A DNA stretch of 64,000 nucleotides from Flavobacterium panacagri (GTDB lineage Bacteria; Bacteroidota; Bacteroidia; Flavobacteriales; Flavobacteriaceae). A model generated the notes under the pieces. That model saw nothing but the letters and a program-made list of their open reading frames with translations. It did not search any database and was not told the DNA's origin. Shown piece after piece: positions 8,782 through 18,640 of this stretch (positions are counted from its first letter, which is position 1; every line of letters begins with the position of its first letter). The position numbers and the translations under genes are program-made. The DNA is taken from NCBI RefSeq assembly GCF_030378165.1, contig NZ_CP119766.1, positions 4,030,001 through 4,094,000 on the forward strand, read 5' to 3'.

Positions 8782-9678
8782 ATGGATTTTAGGCTAAAAG
8801 TATTTTACACCGTTGCGCTCCGCCTTAATTTTACTAAAGCGGCGACAGAATTGTATATTACACAGCCGGCAGTTTCCAAACATATTCAGGAACTCGAAGA
8901 AACTTATAAAACCAAACTTTTTGAACGTAACGGTTCTAAAATTGCTTTAACTCCTGCTGGGAAGATTCTATTAAAATATACTAAGAGTATTTTTGATATT
9001 TACCGCGAAATAGATTTTGAAATGAGTTCTTTCAACAAAGAACGCCAAGGTTTATTAAGGTTAGGAGCAAGCACAACTATTTCGCAATATATTATTTCTC
9101 CAGTTCTAGCCAGTTTTCATCAGAAGCAAAAAGACATAAAAGTCAATTTGCTGAATGGAAACACTGAACAAATTGAAAATGCCCTAATCAATAAAGAAAT
9201 CGAAATTGGAATTGTAGAGGGGCAGTCAAAAAATCAATCCATAAAATACATTCCGTTTTTAAAAGACGAGTTAGTTTTGGTTTGCAACAGCAACAATTCT
9301 TTTGTAAAACAAAATGAAATTTCATTAAACGATTTAAAATCAATGAAATTCATAACTCGAGAGCGCGGTTCTGGAACACTTGAAGTTATAGAATTTGCAT
9401 TAAAAAAAGTAGGTTTGAAATTCTCCGATTTACAAATTGAAATGCAGTTAGGAAGTACGGAAAGTATTAAATCTTATTTACTAAATTCAGATTGTTTTGC
9501 CTTTATGTCTATTCATGCTGTAAGTAAAGAATTGAGAAATAAAGAATTAATTGTTTTAGATGTGGAGAAATTATCGATTGAAAGATTCTTTTATATCATT
9601 ACTTTAGTCGGGAAATCAGATTCATTATCAGAATTGTTTATTCAAAATTTAGCTTCTCATTATAACTTGAAGTTATAG
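8782..9678 (+). CDS. LysR family transcriptional regulator
   Basis: 298 residues from the ATG at 8782 (an ATG two codons earlier is possible). The N-terminal winged helix-turn-helix is clear: FTKAATELYITQPAVSKHIQEL (split here at FTKAATELYI, then TQPAVSKHIQEL). A LysR substrate-binding domain follows, with LRLGASTTISQYI and LVLVCNSNN. It lies 74 bases upstream of a YeiH-type exporter gene on the same strand. This regulator-exporter pairing is common for CysB/YeiE-like regulators that respond to sulfur or anions. The effector is not visible. Confidence 0.9.
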   Translation: MDFRLKVFYTVALRLNFTKAATELYITQPAVSKHIQELEETYKTKLFERNGSKIALTPAGKILLKYTKSIFDIYREIDFEMSSFNKERQGLLRLGASTTISQYIISPVLASFHQKQKDIKVNLLNGNTEQIENALINKEIEIGIVEGQSKNQSIKYIPFLKDELVLVCNSNNSFVKQNEISLNDLKSMKFITRERGSGTLEVIEFALKKVGLKFSDLQIEMQLGSTESIKSYLLNSDCFAFMSIHAVSKELRNKELIVLDVEKLSIERFFYIITLVGKSDSLSELFIQNLASHYNLKL

Positions 9679-9752
9679 TCGATTGTAATTTACGATTGGT
9701 ATTTTTCGTTTAATCAACGGAACTTTGCAGGGTAATTATCAATTATCCTATT

Positions 9753-10718
9753 TTGAAAACAAAACAACAAACATCGACGCATTTACTTGAAATTAACCAT
9801 TCATTACAGCAGGTACTTTTTACTATAGTAATTCTTTTGTGTTTGTTTTCGATTATTTCGCCTCCAATAGCTTTATTGTTAGGAGTTTTGCTAGTAAACA
9901 TTTTCGGAAATCCATTTGTAGAATTCAATCATAAAGCAATAACATTTCTATTACAATTTTCAGTTGTTGGTTTAGGATTTGGAATGAATGCTTATAGTGC
10001 TGTTTCGGCAGGAAAAGAAGGTTTTGCACTTACTATTCTTTCAATTTTTAGTACTTTAATTTTTGGTTTTCTTCTTGGGAAATGGCTGCAGACAGAAAAA
10101 AAGACTTCCCATTTAATTTCTTGTGGTACTGCTATTTGTGGCGGAAGTGCCATTGCAGCTATTGCACCTGTAATTAAATCAAACGAAAATCAGACTTCAA
10201 TTGCTTTGGGAGTCATTTTCATATTGAATTCTATAGCTTTGTTTGTATTTCCGTTTATCGGACATCAATTAGATCTCTCTCAAAAAGATTTTGGTTTATG
10301 GTGCGCTATTGCTATTCATGATACCAGTTCTGTTGTCGGAGCTGCAAATAAATACGGAGCAGAAGCTTTACAAGTGGCTACAACAGTGAAATTGGCAAGG
10401 GCTTTATGGATTATTCCAATATCTCTACTGACAGCTTTTGTCTTTAAAAACAAGAATTCTAAAATTAAAACCCCGTATTTTATAGGCTTATTTATTGTTG
10501 CAATGCTTTTAAATACTTATGTTCCTTCAATTAATGTTTTTGCTTCACATATTGTCGGAATTGCTAAAATTGGTTTAACAATTACATTATTTCTAATTGG
10601 TGCAACCTTAAATTTCGCAACTTTAAAAGCGGTAGGAGTAAAGCCTTTGTTACAGGGTGTCTTTTTATGGATATTTATTGCTGTTTTGGCTTTAGGATCG
10701 ATTCTTTATTTGAGTTAA
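9753..10718 (+). CDS. YeiH/UPF0324 family putative sulfate exporter (TTG start)
   Basis: 321 residues with about ten membrane helices. The family hallmark SCGTAICGGSAIAAIAPVI lies near residues 123-141, with HDTSSVVGAA downstream, both typical of PF03601 transporters. The start is a TTG (MKTKQQTSTHLL). There is no in-frame ATG upstream before the preceding gene, and the next internal ATG would remove the first helices. It is probably cotranscribed with or controlled by the LysR regulator before it. The sulfate/sulfite export role is a family annotation, not proven here. Confidence 0.85.
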   Translation: MKTKQQTSTHLLEINHSLQQVLFTIVILLCLFSIISPPIALLLGVLLVNIFGNPFVEFNHKAITFLLQFSVVGLGFGMNAYSAVSAGKEGFALTILSIFSTLIFGFLLGKWLQTEKKTSHLISCGTAICGGSAIAAIAPVIKSNENQTSIALGVIFILNSIALFVFPFIGHQLDLSQKDFGLWCAIAIHDTSSVVGAANKYGAEALQVATTVKLARALWIIPISLLTAFVFKNKNSKIKTPYFIGLFIVAMLLNTYVPSINVFASHIVGIAKIGLTITLFLIGATLNFATLKAVGVKPLLQGVFLWIFIAVLALGSILYLS

Positions 10719-10719
10719 A

Positions 10720-11670
10720 CTATTTTAAATTTGTGAATTTCACAACAGGTTTTCCTATCATCTGATAGGACTTACCTTTAAAAGAATAACGTCTTTCTAT
10801 TTCAAAATCAAATTTAGTTTTGGTTTTAGCCATTGCAGCAATTTCTTGCGGAATTGAAGCTTCAAATTCATCTTCTGCTTTTGCATCTTTATTAAAAGTG
10901 CCATTAGTGGTGACAATAATATCTCTAAAATGTTTTTTTGCGCCATCATCTAAAACTTTATAAGAACCTGACCAATTTATACTGGCGACATTAGTTAAGT
11001 GATAAGCAGGAACTTCCATAATAATCTGATATTTACCGTCAAAACCAGCTACAAGATAGAGATAACCCTCATAAGGACCACCTGCGCCACCATTGATATG
11101 CGATAACGTAAAAGCAAACTGATCTTCTCCAATTTCTACAATTTTAGGTGTAGGACATTGTGCAAATGCACCAAACGCGGCAACAGCGGGCTGAAAAGAC
11201 CTCATTTCCCAGATTTTTCCATTTTTAGCAAATTTAGCGATCCCCAGCAATCCACCAGAAAAGCGTCCCGTTTGTAAACCATCTTCGTCGTGAACAGAAT
11301 GGTTAAAAGCAATAATTTTAAACTTATTATCTTTAGAATCTGAATAATCAATATTAGCAAGAAGCCTTGTTGCTACACCATCAGTATAAGGAAACATTTG
11401 ATCGCCTTCTACACCATTAACATCTAAAAAAGGAGCGGGTTTGCATGTTTTACAAATCCAGCTTACAAAAGTATTTTTATTTGCAAGATGATATAATTTG
11501 CCTGGAAATAATTTCTGCATGATCCTTTCTTCATTAAAAGGATCAGAAAACCTAAGTGTTCTTTTTGTATTTAGAATAGTATCACTGATATTTTTAGGTT
11601 TTATATCATTTTCCTGAGCAAAACAAATAGCTGATAAAAAGAAGATTACATTTAGAAAAGTAAAACGCAT
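10720..11670 (-). CDS. Hypothetical secreted protein
   Basis: 316 residues with a signal peptide (MRFTFLNVIFFLSAICFAQ, cleavage after FAQ). The mature part is beta-rich and contains a WICKTCKP pair of cysteines near residues 70-77, plus GGAGGPYEGYLYLVAGFDGKY. No family recognised. It is convergent with the exporter gene, one base apart, so no terminator fits between the stops. Probably periplasmic or secreted. Confidence 0.65.
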   Translation of the reverse strand: MRFTFLNVIFFLSAICFAQENDIKPKNISDTILNTKRTLRFSDPFNEERIMQKLFPGKLYHLANKNTFVSWICKTCKPAPFLDVNGVEGDQMFPYTDGVATRLLANIDYSDSKDNKFKIIAFNHSVHDEDGLQTGRFSGGLLGIAKFAKNGKIWEMRSFQPAVAAFGAFAQCPTPKIVEIGEDQFAFTLSHINGGAGGPYEGYLYLVAGFDGKYQIIMEVPAYHLTNVASINWSGSYKVLDDGAKKHFRDIIVTTNGTFNKDAKAEDEFEASIPQEIAAMAKTKTKFDFEIERRYSFKGKSYQMIGKPVVKFTNLK

Positions 11671-11846
11671 GTTTGCAAGATTTAGTCCATTAACAAACTT
11701 ACGAAAGAAAAATCTTTTTTGAGATGAATTTATGTTACTTAAATGGTTCTAAAATTTCAAAAAAAATAATTTTAATAATCTTGAATGGTTATTGTTTGAA
11801 TTATCCATAAATAAGGTAAATTTGCCCCTCTAATACAAAAACAAAA

Positions 11847-12845
11847 ATGAAAAACTTCAAATCTAATCCAAAACTAATTGCTATTTGTGCTTTAATTGTT
11901 GGATTTTTTACTTTATCCTGGGGAATTGTTGGTCATGAAAGAATTAATAAAGCTGCTGTAATGGCACTGCCATATCCACTTCAGGAATTCTTTTATAATC
12001 ATATCGATTTTATTACGCAAGAAGCTTCAGTACCTGATATTCGTAAATATGCTTTAAGTTATAAAGAGGAAGGTCCAAGACATTATTTTGATATGGAAAA
12101 CTTTGGTTCTGCTGATACTTATCCACAAAATTTAGAAGAGGCTAAGAAAAAATATGATGCTAAGTTCTTAAGTGATAACGGTATTTTGCCTTGGTATATT
12201 GAAGATATGATGGCAAAGTTAACTAAAGCTTTTAAAGATAAAAATAGAGCAGAAATCTTGTTTCTTGCTGCAGATTTAGGTCATTATATTGGTGATGCGC
12301 ACATGCCGTTACATACTTCTGCTAATCATGATGGACAATTGACGGATCAAAAAGGAATCCATTCTCTTTGGGAGAGTAGACTTCCTGAGTTATTTGCTAA
12401 AAATTATAAATTAAATGTTCCTTATGCTCATTATTATGAAGATGTTCATAAAGCAATTTGGGATATGATTAATGATACGCATAGTTTAGCACAGCCTTTA
12501 TTAGATATCGATAAAAAATTAAGAACTGCTACTCCAGAAAATCAAGTTTTTAAAATGGATGCCGACGGGAAAGTCATGAAAAGTAAATATAATACTGCTC
12601 TTTTTTCTGATGAATACGCTAAAAAACTTCACGAGCAACTAAACGGAATGGTTGAAAGCCAAATGAAAAAAGCAATCACTGCAACGGCAAGTTTTTGGTA
12701 TACGGCATGGGTAAATGCAGGAAAACCAGATTTGAGTGGTTTAGATTCGCCTGAAGTAACAAAAAGAAATGCTAAAGCTTTAAAAGAAGATTGGGAACTT
12801 TTTCAAAAAGGTGATTTATTCGGAATGAAAAATCAGAATGATTAA
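11847..12845 (+). CDS. Zinc-dependent phospholipase C / S1-P1 nuclease superfamily protein
   Basis: 332 residues. A signal peptide (about 1-24) is followed by a mature start WGIVGHERINKAA, where the Trp and His act as zinc ligands in this fold. Further ligands are visible in VPDIRKYA, RHYFDMENF, LGHYIGDAHMPLH and GIHSLWE. The HSLWE ending (His and Glu) resembles bacterial phospholipase C, while the WG..GH start resembles S1/P1 nucleases. Substrate (phospholipid or nucleic acid) is therefore uncertain. Secreted or periplasmic. It is followed by a strong bidirectional terminator shared with the convergent sulfatase gene. Confidence 0.8.
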   Translation: MKNFKSNPKLIAICALIVGFFTLSWGIVGHERINKAAVMALPYPLQEFFYNHIDFITQEASVPDIRKYALSYKEEGPRHYFDMENFGSADTYPQNLEEAKKKYDAKFLSDNGILPWYIEDMMAKLTKAFKDKNRAEILFLAADLGHYIGDAHMPLHTSANHDGQLTDQKGIHSLWESRLPELFAKNYKLNVPYAHYYEDVHKAIWDMINDTHSLAQPLLDIDKKLRTATPENQVFKMDADGKVMKSKYNTALFSDEYAKKLHEQLNGMVESQMKKAITATASFWYTAWVNAGKPDLSGLDSPEVTKRNAKALKEDWELFQKGDLFGMKNQND

Positions 12846-12884
12846 TTTTTGTTTCAAGTTTAAAGTTTCAGGTTTACTGGAACT

Positions 12885-12920
12885 AAAAAAGCCTCAAGTG
12901 ATTGAACTTGAGGCTTTTTT
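12885..12920. terminator. Bidirectional terminator between convergent genes
   Basis: GCCTCAAGT (12891-12899) pairs with ACTTGAGGC (12906-12914) around a six-base loop, flanked by six A and six T. It serves both the phospholipase-like gene and the oppositely directed sulfatase gene. Confidence 0.9.
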
Positions 12921-12921
12921 A

Positions 12922-15063
12922 TTAGCGATTTTTTGCGTATAACTTGGCATTCTTTGCGGTTAAACTTAAATCTTTAAACTGGTATTCCTTTTTCTTTAGT
13001 ACATAAGAAGCAGATTGATAAAAAGCAATCGTTTCATCGACTAAATTTTTGTTTTCTGATTTTAAAGGAATTTGATCGTAATAGATTTGAAATTCCGGCA
13101 AAACTCCATCTTTTTTATTAAGCTTTAATTGAAATTGTTTAATCTGCTGTTTTGGAGATAAGATAGTCAAAACATTGTCTTTAATTAATCCTAAATCCTG
13201 ATAAGTCGCAATAAGAGCTCTTGGCTGATAATCGGGTTTAAAAACGTCTTGGCCAAAAAATTTACTATCATAATCAAAATTCAGCAATCCGAATAAAGTT
13301 GGCATAATATCAATCTGCGACATTAATTGGTTATATTTTTCAGGTTTAATATCTGAAGAATAGATTAGAGCAGGAATTCGATATTTATCCAACGGAAGTT
13401 CTGTTTTTCCAGCGCTTGAAGCGCAGTGATCTGCCACAATTACAAAAACAGTATTTTTAAACCAAGGCTGTTTTTGGGCTTTAGCGAAAAACTGTTTAAG
13501 AGCGTAATCAGTATATTTTACACCACCGTCACGAGATTTGATGTTTCCTGGTATATCAATTTTATTGTTCGGATAAGTAAAAGGTCTGTGATTGCTAACT
13601 GTCATAATATGATTGAAGAAAGGCTTATTTTGCTTTGCTTCAGAATTCATGATTTTTATTGCTTTATTATACATGTCTTCATCACAAACACCCCACACAT
13701 TTGAGAAAGTAATTTCTTTAGGCTCAAAACTCGATTTATCAATAATCTGATATCCGTTTCCAGAATAAAAATCCTGCATATTGTCAAAGAAAGCATCTCC
13801 ACCGTACATAAATTTTACATTATATCCCTTTTTACGGAAAACAGATCCTGTCGAAAATTTATTTTTGTTATCTTCTCTTTTGACAACACTTTCTCCAGCA
13901 GTAGGAGGCAAGCACAAAGTAACAGCTTCAAGACCGCGTACAGTTCTGTTTCCTGCCGCATATACATTGGTAAACAAAAGACTTTTTTGAGCTAAACTAT
14001 CTAAAAAAGGTGTTATGTTTTGTTGGTTTCCGTACATCTTCATGAAATCAGCACTTAGACTTTCGACTGTTATTAAAACAACATTTTTACGTTTTTCCAA
14101 AGAATCATTATTTACTTTTTGCAATGTGTTTTGTCCTGAAATTGCTGGAATTTGCTGTTTTAAAAGGGCAAAAGCTTTTTGATCTGGAATAGTTTTATAG
14201 AACTTGAAATAATCTAATTTGTTGTTCTGAAAGGCGAGATAGAACTTGTAGATTCCGTTAGACTGCAATTCGTTAACAAAAATATTTTTAGAGTTTTCTG
14301 TTTTGGCTAGACTAGGAATTGCAAATAAAGAGAAAACAAATAAGGTGCAGTAAACAGCCGAAATTTTTAGTTTTTCGGAAATGTTTGGAATTTGATCGAT
14401 ATAGTTTCGTGAATACTTAATAATGAAATAAGTAATCGTTCCAGTAATAATAAACAATACAGAAAATATTGGCAAAACAGGATAAGACTGCATAATGTTT
14501 CCTATAACTTCATTTGTGTATATTAAGTAATTAACTGCAATGAAATTGTATTTTACACCAAATTCATTCCAAAAGAAAAACTCGCTAATTGCATTTTGTA
14601 AAATCAATAAAACATACAAAAAGATCACAAAAGCAAAAAGCCAGAACCTAATTTTAGTTCTCTGTTTTGGTAAAAAAAGAAATAATGAAAACAAAAACGT
14701 TTTAATCGAAACAAAAATTAATACGATTTTAGGTAAAGCGCCACCATATTCATCAAAAATACTTTTTCCAGACGCGATATAAATTAAAAGTGTAATAAAG
14801 CCTCCAAGAATAATATACCCGTATGGCTTATTGTACTTAGAATTGGAAATAAGAATAAGATAAAGCCACAGGAATGACGAAGCTAAAACAAATACAAAAA
14901 AATCTGAAATCAAACCTAAACTAAAGATTTTCAAGCTTTCAGAAAATGTAAATGAACTTTGAGTAATAGGATGAAAAAGAAGTACTATTCTCAATACGAA
15001 ACTCACAATAAAGTACAATAGGGCCAGATTGTAAAAAGGCGAAAGTTTTTTGTAAAAAGTCAT
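12922..15063 (-). CDS. LTA synthase-like membrane sulfatase / phosphoglycerol transferase
   Basis: About 713 residues from the ATG at 15063. The first 250 residues hold five or six membrane helices. A periplasmic alkaline-phosphatase-fold domain follows: ITVESLSADFM (metal), RTVRGLEA with the nucleophilic Thr, MYGGDAFFDNM, WGVCDED, and FVIVADHCASS with the last metal ligands. This is the layout of LtaS and related enzymes that transfer a phosphoglycerol or similar head group. Flavobacteria have no classical lipoteichoic acid, so the acceptor is unknown. It is divergent from a two-component system 200 bases away. Confidence 0.85.
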   Translation of the reverse strand: MTFYKKLSPFYNLALLYFIVSFVLRIVLLFHPITQSSFTFSESLKIFSLGLISDFFVFVLASSFLWLYLILISNSKYNKPYGYIILGGFITLLIYIASGKSIFDEYGGALPKIVLIFVSIKTFLFSLFLFLPKQRTKIRFWLFAFVIFLYVLLILQNAISEFFFWNEFGVKYNFIAVNYLIYTNEVIGNIMQSYPVLPIFSVLFIITGTITYFIIKYSRNYIDQIPNISEKLKISAVYCTLFVFSLFAIPSLAKTENSKNIFVNELQSNGIYKFYLAFQNNKLDYFKFYKTIPDQKAFALLKQQIPAISGQNTLQKVNNDSLEKRKNVVLITVESLSADFMKMYGNQQNITPFLDSLAQKSLLFTNVYAAGNRTVRGLEAVTLCLPPTAGESVVKREDNKNKFSTGSVFRKKGYNVKFMYGGDAFFDNMQDFYSGNGYQIIDKSSFEPKEITFSNVWGVCDEDMYNKAIKIMNSEAKQNKPFFNHIMTVSNHRPFTYPNNKIDIPGNIKSRDGGVKYTDYALKQFFAKAQKQPWFKNTVFVIVADHCASSAGKTELPLDKYRIPALIYSSDIKPEKYNQLMSQIDIMPTLFGLLNFDYDSKFFGQDVFKPDYQPRALIATYQDLGLIKDNVLTILSPKQQIKQFQLKLNKKDGVLPEFQIYYDQIPLKSENKNLVDETIAFYQSASYVLKKKEYQFKDLSLTAKNAKLYAKNR

Positions 15064-15263
15064 TATCAATATTTTTTTACAAAATTAGTTTCGATTCATT
15101 AACGTGAGATTAAGTTCGACTTTAACCTTACTTAGCATTAACTTAAAGTTTGCTTAAGATATTGGTTTTCTTTATATCTTTAAGTTAACAGTTTAGCTGT
15201 GATTTTTAAATAATATATCTTTGGTACAGAAAAATTAATGCGAATCTTAATAAAATACGATAC

Positions 15264-15926
15264 ATGCATATTTTAATAGTTGAAGACGAACTAGGAATTG
15301 TTCAGTTTCTTAAACAGGGTTTACAGGAAGAAGGTTATCAGGTAACCACAGCAAATGATGGTTCTAAAGGCTTTGAGGTGGTTCAGGAACAAAAATTTGA
15401 TTTGATTCTGTTGGATTGGATGCTTCCAAAAATTAATGGACTAGATCTTTGTAAAGCCATTAGGGTCAAAGATCAAACCACTCCAATTATTTTTCTAACC
15501 GCTAAAGATACCGTTCAGGAGACAATTGAAGGCTTAAAAGCCGGAGCAAATGATTATATCAAAAAACCGTTTAGTTTTGAGGAACTGGTAGAACGTATAA
15601 AAGTTCATTTCAGAAACAAAAAACAAACCGAAATCTTAACGCTTGGAACAATTACGATTGATTTATCAAAGCATATTGTTTTAAAAGGAGAAGAAGAAAT
15701 TTCACTTACTCAGAGAGAATTCGAATTGTTGACCTATTTGATTCAGCATAAAGGAAAAGTCTGTACTAGAAACCAGATTTTAAGGGATGTTTGGGAGATA
15801 AACTTCGAATATGATACTGGTGTAATTGATGTTTTTATGAATGCTATTCGTAAAAAACTGAACCTTAAAATCGAGGAAGATTATATTAAAACCATCCGTG
15901 GCATTGGATATATTGCCAATGATTAA
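15264..15926 (+). CDS. OmpR/PhoB family response regulator
   Basis: 220 residues. Receiver domain with acidic pair VEDE (residues 6-9), phospho-acceptor Asp51 in LILLDWMLP, FLTAKD with the conserved Lys, and KPFSFEEL. The winged-helix DNA-binding domain begins near residue 125 and includes LTQREFELLTYL and the final IKTIRGIGYI. The sensor kinase gene starts two bases after the stop, so the pair is cotranscribed. Signal and targets are unknown; the overall form is like CusR/ArlR-type regulators. Confidence 0.93.
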   Translation: MHILIVEDELGIVQFLKQGLQEEGYQVTTANDGSKGFEVVQEQKFDLILLDWMLPKINGLDLCKAIRVKDQTTPIIFLTAKDTVQETIEGLKAGANDYIKKPFSFEELVERIKVHFRNKKQTEILTLGTITIDLSKHIVLKGEEEISLTQREFELLTYLIQHKGKVCTRNQILRDVWEINFEYDTGVIDVFMNAIRKKLNLKIEEDYIKTIRGIGYIAND

Positions 15927-15928
15927 AA

Positions 15929-17329
15929 ATGACTTCATTATCTTTTAAAAACAGAATTGCCTTAAATTATATTTTAACCACGGGACTTTTGGTTTTGGTG
16001 GTTTTTTCGGCTATTTATTTTATTGTAAAACTGACGGTTTACAATCATATTGATGAGAATTTAAATATTGAAATTCAGGATCATTTGAAGGAAATCAGGA
16101 TGGAAAACAAAAAAGTAATCTTTATGGATGTTGAAGAATGGGAGGAGCGGGAACATAATTCTGTTGATGTAAATCCTGTTTTTGTCCAGTTTTTGGATTT
16201 GAATAAAAAGATCATTGAAAAGTCGCCTAATTTAAAGAATGAAAAACTGATTTTTCATGAAAACAAAGAACATTTTCAGCTTTTTGATACCAAATTATTA
16301 GGAAGTAAAATTCGTCAGATTCAAGTTCCGCTTCATTTAAAGGAAAAGAAAATTGGGTATTTGATCATTGCAATGTCATTATCAGATTCTTCAAAAGTTT
16401 TAGAGAATTTACTGGATACATTAATGATTGCGTTTCCAATTATTTTATTGTTGCTGTTTTTTCTGGCTCGTTTCTTTGCTGGACGAAGTATAAAGCCGAT
16501 AAATGAGATCATAAATACCTCAAAAATTATTACAAAAGATAATTTAAAAACAAGGATTCCACTTCCAAAAACAAGGGATGAATTGTTTACACTTTCTAAA
16601 ACAATCAATAATTTATTAAACCGAATTGAAGATGCAATAGAACGTGAAAAACAATTCACTTCAGACGCTTCTCATGAGTTGCGAACACCTTTAACTGTAA
16701 TTAAAGGAACACTTGAAGTACTGATACGTAAACCTAGAGATAGTAAGGAATATGAAGAAAAAATAAATTATTGTATTAATGAAGTGGATCATCTAAATTC
16801 TTTGGTCGATCAACTATTAATGATGGCTCGTTTTGAAAATCAAAAACAGAATATTCGTCAGGAGAATGTTTATTTGAATGCGATCGTTTTAGATGTGTTG
16901 ACTTTAAACTCAGAGAAGATAAAAACTAAAAAACTAAATGTCATTTTAGATGCTACAGAAGAATTTAATATTTATTCTGACAATTATTTGATTGTTACTA
17001 TTCTTCGAAATATTATTTCAAATGCAATAAAATATTCAAAAGACCATACTGAAGTTAAGATTTCATTATCTAGAGAGAACAATAAAATTAATTGTGTTGT
17101 TTTAGATCAAGGAATTGGGATTGCAAAAGAGGATTTAGAATCTATTTTGAATCCGTTTTTCAGGTCAGATTCCTTAAATCATTCCGAAATAAAAGGAACA
17201 GGACTTGGATTGTTTATTGTAAAACGAATGACAGACCTGCTTCAGGTTAAATTTAAAATAGAAAGCGAGATAGGCACAGGAACCAAAGTTTTACTGATTT
17301 TTAATGAGTTTGATAATTCGTTAAAGTAA
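15929..17329 (+). CDS. Sensor histidine kinase, HAMP type
   Basis: 466 residues. Membrane helices at about 13-34 and 163-181 enclose a 125-residue sensor region. A HAMP linker (RSIKPINEI) precedes the phospho-acceptor helix with FTSDASHELRTPLTVIKG (His249). The catalytic domain shows N-box NIISNAIKYS, DQGIGI and GTGLGLFIV. It forms an operon with the OmpR-type regulator upstream (two-base gap). The sensed signal cannot be deduced from sequence. Ends shortly before the his leader region. Confidence 0.93.
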   Translation: MTSLSFKNRIALNYILTTGLLVLVVFSAIYFIVKLTVYNHIDENLNIEIQDHLKEIRMENKKVIFMDVEEWEEREHNSVDVNPVFVQFLDLNKKIIEKSPNLKNEKLIFHENKEHFQLFDTKLLGSKIRQIQVPLHLKEKKIGYLIIAMSLSDSSKVLENLLDTLMIAFPIILLLLFFLARFFAGRSIKPINEIINTSKIITKDNLKTRIPLPKTRDELFTLSKTINNLLNRIEDAIEREKQFTSDASHELRTPLTVIKGTLEVLIRKPRDSKEYEEKINYCINEVDHLNSLVDQLLMMARFENQKQNIRQENVYLNAIVLDVLTLNSEKIKTKKLNVILDATEEFNIYSDNYLIVTILRNIISNAIKYSKDHTEVKISLSRENNKINCVVLDQGIGIAKEDLESILNPFFRSDSLNHSEIKGTGLGLFIVKRMTDLLQVKFKIESEIGTGTKVLLIFNEFDNSLK

Positions 17330-17402
17330 TTTAAAAATTAGTAAGCATAAAGCAGTCTGAAATGTTTTTTAACAATAAACTATCGTTAAGTTAAAATAAA
17401 AA

Positions 17403-17434
17403 TTGCTTTTTAATGAATTTATCTATTATATTTG
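17403..17434 (+). promoter_or_regulatory. Putative his operon promoter
   Basis: TTG at 17403-17405 and TATATTTG at 17427-17434 match the Bacteroidetes -33 TTG / -7 TAnnTTTG pattern with a 21-base gap. The leader peptide starts 36 bases downstream. Confidence 0.65.
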
Positions 17435-17469
17435 CAACCGAATCAAAGAAGTAAAAAACAAAACAAATC

Positions 17470-17529
17470 ATGATTTCAATTCAATTACATCAGCATCATC
17501 TACATTATTGCTCTCAAGCGATGTGTTAA
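17470..17529 (+). CDS. Histidine operon leader peptide
   Basis: An ATG-initiated 19-codon ORF, MISIQLHQHHLHYCSQAMC, with four His in six residues (positions 7-12). It lies between a good promoter and a strong intrinsic terminator just before hisG. This is the arrangement of a ribosome-mediated attenuator: with little charged tRNA-His the ribosome stalls on the His codons and the terminator does not form. Too short for ordinary gene finders. The codon cluster and position are seen directly; the mechanism is inferred from enterobacterial his attenuation. Confidence 0.85.
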   Translation: MISIQLHQHHLHYCSQAMC

Positions 17530-17556
17530 TGATATGCGTGTAAATCATCATATTTT

Positions 17557-17589
17557 AAAACCCGTTTGAGTACATCAAACGGGTTTTTT
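17557..17589 (+). terminator. his attenuator terminator
   Basis: CCCGTTTGA (17561-17569) pairs with TCAAACGGG (17575-17583) around GTACA, extended by AAAA/TTTT and followed by a T run. It lies 28 bases after the His-rich leader stop and 50 bases before hisG, so it can only act inside the leader transcript. Confidence 0.9.
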
Positions 17590-17638
17590 AATTCTAACTC
17601 TTTGTACTCAAACTCTAAACCAACAAACAACTAAAAAA

Positions 17639-18496
17639 ATGAGTACTTTAAAAATTGCAATTCAAAAATCTGGACGTTTAAACGAAGACAGCATTCAAAT
17701 CTTAAAAGACTGCGGCATCTCAATCAACAACGGAATTGACCAGTTAAAAGCTGAAGCTTCCAATTTTCCTCTTGAAGTTTTATATTTAAGAAATTCAGAT
17801 ATTCCGCAATATTTGATTGACGGAGTAGTAGATTTAGCTATTGTTGGCGACAATCTTTTAGTAGAAAAAGGAAAAGGAATTGAAGTAATTCAAAAACTGG
17901 GTTTTTCTAAATGTAAGGTTTCAGTAGCAGTTCCTAAAACATTCGAATACAATTCTGTACAAGATTTAGCAGGTTTAAGAATTGCAACATCTTATCCGAA
18001 TACAGTTAACGAATATTTTAGTAAATTCGGTTTAACTGTAGATATTCACCAAATTTCAGGTTCTGTGGAAATTGCACCAAATATTGGTCTTGCAGACGCG
18101 ATTGTAGATATTGTTTCAAGTGGCAGTACTTTGTTTAAAAACAATTTAAAAGAAGTTGAAGTTATCTTAAAAAGTGAAGCGGTTTTAGCTGTTTCTCCAA
18201 AAGTTTCTCCGGAAATCCAAAAACACATTGATACTTTGAAATTCAGAATTCAGGCGGTTTTAAGAGCAAGAAATTCTAAATATATTTTGATGAACGTTCC
18301 TAATGATAAAATCGATGCAGTTGGAAAAATTCTTCCGGTTTTAAGAAGTTTAACGGTTCTTCCTTTGGCACAAGAAGGTTGGAGCAGTGTTCACTCTGTA
18401 ATCGATAAAGATACCTTTTGGGATGTAATAGATCAATTGAAAGAAGTAGGAGCAGAAGGAATTTTAGTTTGTCCAATTGAGAAAATGGTACTATAA
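17639..18496 (+). CDS. hisG: ATP phosphoribosyltransferase HisG (long form)
   Basis: 285 residues. Catalyses the first step of histidine synthesis, joining ATP and PRPP. Visible family features are LKIAIQKSGRLNEDS at the N-terminus, the GVVDLAIVGDNLL stretch, and IVSSGSTLFKNNL (PRPP-loop region). The C-terminal ACT-like regulatory domain is present (ending EGILVCPIEKMVL), so this is the long, HisZ-independent, feedback-regulated form. It is the first structural gene of the operon behind the leader/attenuator. Confidence 0.95.
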   Translation: MSTLKIAIQKSGRLNEDSIQILKDCGISINNGIDQLKAEASNFPLEVLYLRNSDIPQYLIDGVVDLAIVGDNLLVEKGKGIEVIQKLGFSKCKVSVAVPKTFEYNSVQDLAGLRIATSYPNTVNEYFSKFGLTVDIHQISGSVEIAPNIGLADAIVDIVSSGSTLFKNNLKEVEVILKSEAVLAVSPKVSPEIQKHIDTLKFRIQAVLRARNSKYILMNVPNDKIDAVGKILPVLRSLTVLPLAQEGWSSVHSVIDKDTFWDVIDQLKEVGAEGILVCPIEKMVL

Positions 18497-18640
18497 AAAA
18501 AGGAAAATATACAATTTCAAAAAGCTAAATTTCAATACTTAATTTTAGAGAACAGCTTTACGAACTTTTTTTAGACAAAGAAAATAAAAAACCTTGTGCA
18601 CTTTGCGGTAAAAAAGTTGCGAGGGTAAAAACACAAAAGC

